Origin: Lentimicrobium sp.
Lineage (GTDB): Bacteria > Bacteroidota > Bacteroidia > Bacteroidales > Lentimicrobiaceae
NCBI GenBank assembly: GCA_013336205.1
Contig: JAAXUD010000105.1
Location: forward strand, 1-7,833
Length of the DNA stretch: 7,833 nucleotides
Direction of reading: 5' to 3'
Positions 6,921 to 7,833 of the stretch are shown here, in pieces (within the stretch, counting starts at the first letter, position 1; the number at the start of each line of letters is the position of its first letter). Both the position numbers and the translations under genes were made by a program. Below the pieces are notes generated by a model. It had not been told where the DNA came from. It searched no databases and saw only the letters and a list, made by a program, of their open reading frames with translations.

Positions 6921-7833
6921 CTATGAGCTTTTGTTTCCGGAATTTTTCCGGGCATAGTTCTCTACATTCTTCATTACCCGAAGCAGATTTTTACCCCAGA
7001 TTTTTTCAATCTGCCCTTTTTTATAACCACGCCTTACCAATTCAAGTGTTATGTTCCCCATCTCTGACACATCTTCGCAACCCTGAACAGCGCCTCCTCC
7101 ATCAAAATCGGTTCCAATTCCCACATGATTGATTCCGGCTACCTTCACAATATGGTCGATGTGGTCAACTACATCTTCAACGCTTGCCAATACCTGTGGA
7201 TATTTTTCATCCGTCTCATACCATTCTTTGCGGGCAATGGTCATAAGTGAATCGGATAAATTATTGAAACCATTATATTTTATGCGCAGTGCTGCCTGAG
7301 CCGAATCTCGCTTTGGATTTGGAAGCGGTGTTTTTACGTAACTACTCAGAATACACATTTGTATTACACCTCCGTTTTCAGCCAATGCTGCAAGTAAATC
7401 ATCGTTAAGGTTTCTTGGATTGTCGCACAAAGCCCTGGCGCAGGAATGTGAGGCAATTACCGGTGTTTTGCTTATTTGAATTACATCGCTGAATGATTTG
7501 TCAGAAATATGCGATACATCTATCATCATTCCCAGGCGATTCATTTCTGTAATAAGCTGTTTGCCAAATGCTGAAACACCGTTGTGTTCGGTAGAATCGG
7601 TTGATGAATCACAGATATCGTTGTTTTTGGTGTGGCATAGCGTGATATACCTGGCTCCTAGCTTATAGAACAGCGCTACATTATTCAGGTCATTCCCGAT
7701 CGGATAACCATTTTCAAGACCAATATAAACAGCCCTTTTTCCTTGCTTTTCAATAATGCCGGCATCTGCAGCCGAAAATGCAAGGTCAGCTTTACTGCTG
7801 TTTTGCTTTACTGTGTTATGAATGGCTTCAAAG
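6921..7833 (-). CDS. Membrane dipeptidase, peptidase family M19 (N-terminal part outside window)
   Basis: The frame is open to the right edge, giving about 303 visible residues; roughly the first quarter, with the HxD zinc motif and any signal peptide, is missing. Family M19 enzymes are binuclear zinc dipeptidases. Visible active-site elements are the bridging glutamate in GLENGYPIG (codon 7713-7715), YITLCHTKNN, MIDVSH (His codon 7509-7511), VIASHS (His codon 7446-7448) and VGIGTDFDGG (first Asp codon 7107-7109), followed by a C-terminal IWGKNLLRV close to the usual WGxNxLRV ending. A segment of about 40 residues between the SSYV and ASVEDVVDHI stretches (about 7190-7330) has charged, low-conservation character, as in many Bacteroidota M19 proteins. 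The substrate is probably dipeptides, including peptidoglycan-derived D-amino-acid ones, which cannot be settled here. The stop is TAG at 6921-6923, 28 bp before the phosphopantetheinyl transferase start. The ATG at 7544 is internal, not the true start. Confidence 0.95.
   Translation of the reverse strand, partial: FEAIHNTVKQNSSKADLAFSAADAGIIEKQGKRAVYIGLENGYPIGNDLNNVALFYKLGARYITLCHTKNNDICDSSTDSTEHNGVSAFGKQLITEMNRLGMMIDVSHISDKSFSDVIQISKTPVIASHSCARALCDNPRNLNDDLLAALAENGGVIQMCILSSYVKTPLPNPKRDSAQAALRIKYNGFNNLSDSLMTIARKEWYETDEKYPQVLASVEDVVDHIDHIVKVAGINHVGIGTDFDGGGAVQGCEDVSEMGNITLELVRRGYKKGQIEKIWGKNLLRVMKNVENYARKNSGNKSS

Noticed and set aside
6893..6955. N-terminal extension of the phosphopantetheinyl transferase from an ATG inside the dipeptidase gene
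   Set aside because: The added 21 residues are rich in basic amino acids and unlike the family, and the extension would overlap the upstream coding region by 35 bp.

Overview
The window looks like chromosomal DNA from a member of the Bacteroidota, probably an environmental Bacteroidales-like lineage. The evidence is moderate to low GC, AT-rich spacers, start codons mostly without a good Shine-Dalgarno, and the gene types present: a membrane GT2 glycosyltransferase overlapping an ECF sigma factor, a large soluble hybrid kinase, and an M19 dipeptidase. The lineage call is inference, as there is no rRNA or marker gene here. I see no tRNA, rRNA, CRISPR array, IS element or phage gene.

Left part, + strand (1-1143): the C-terminal half of a family 2 glycosyltransferase with membrane helices, whose last bases overlap the start of an ECF-type sigma factor. 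A 224-bp spacer (1144-1367) follows. It holds no convincing gene, but has a weak hairpin, a perfect 8-bp tandem repeat, a weak promoter-like stretch and a perfect 6-bp inverted repeat just before the next start codon.

Centre, + strand (1368-5215): a two-gene operon with an 11-bp gap, made of a FIST-domain sensor protein and an 897-residue soluble hybrid histidine kinase (N-terminal helical region, PAS with a four-cysteine cluster, HisKA, HATPase, two receiver domains, Hpt). The pair resembles the NosP/NahK nitric-oxide-sensing arrangement of proteobacteria. It is the most interesting item here: a cytoplasmic ligand sensor coupled to a complete phosphorelay whose final output regulator is not in the window.

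Right part, - strand (5257-7833): a probable three-gene operon read from right to left: an M19 membrane dipeptidase (5' end beyond the window), an Sfp-type 4'-phosphopantetheinyl transferase, and a short patatin-like phospholipase. The two gaps are about 28 bp each with the start codons chosen here. The operon converges with the kinase gene across a 41-bp spacer that contains four tandem copies of the hexamer CCTYAR.
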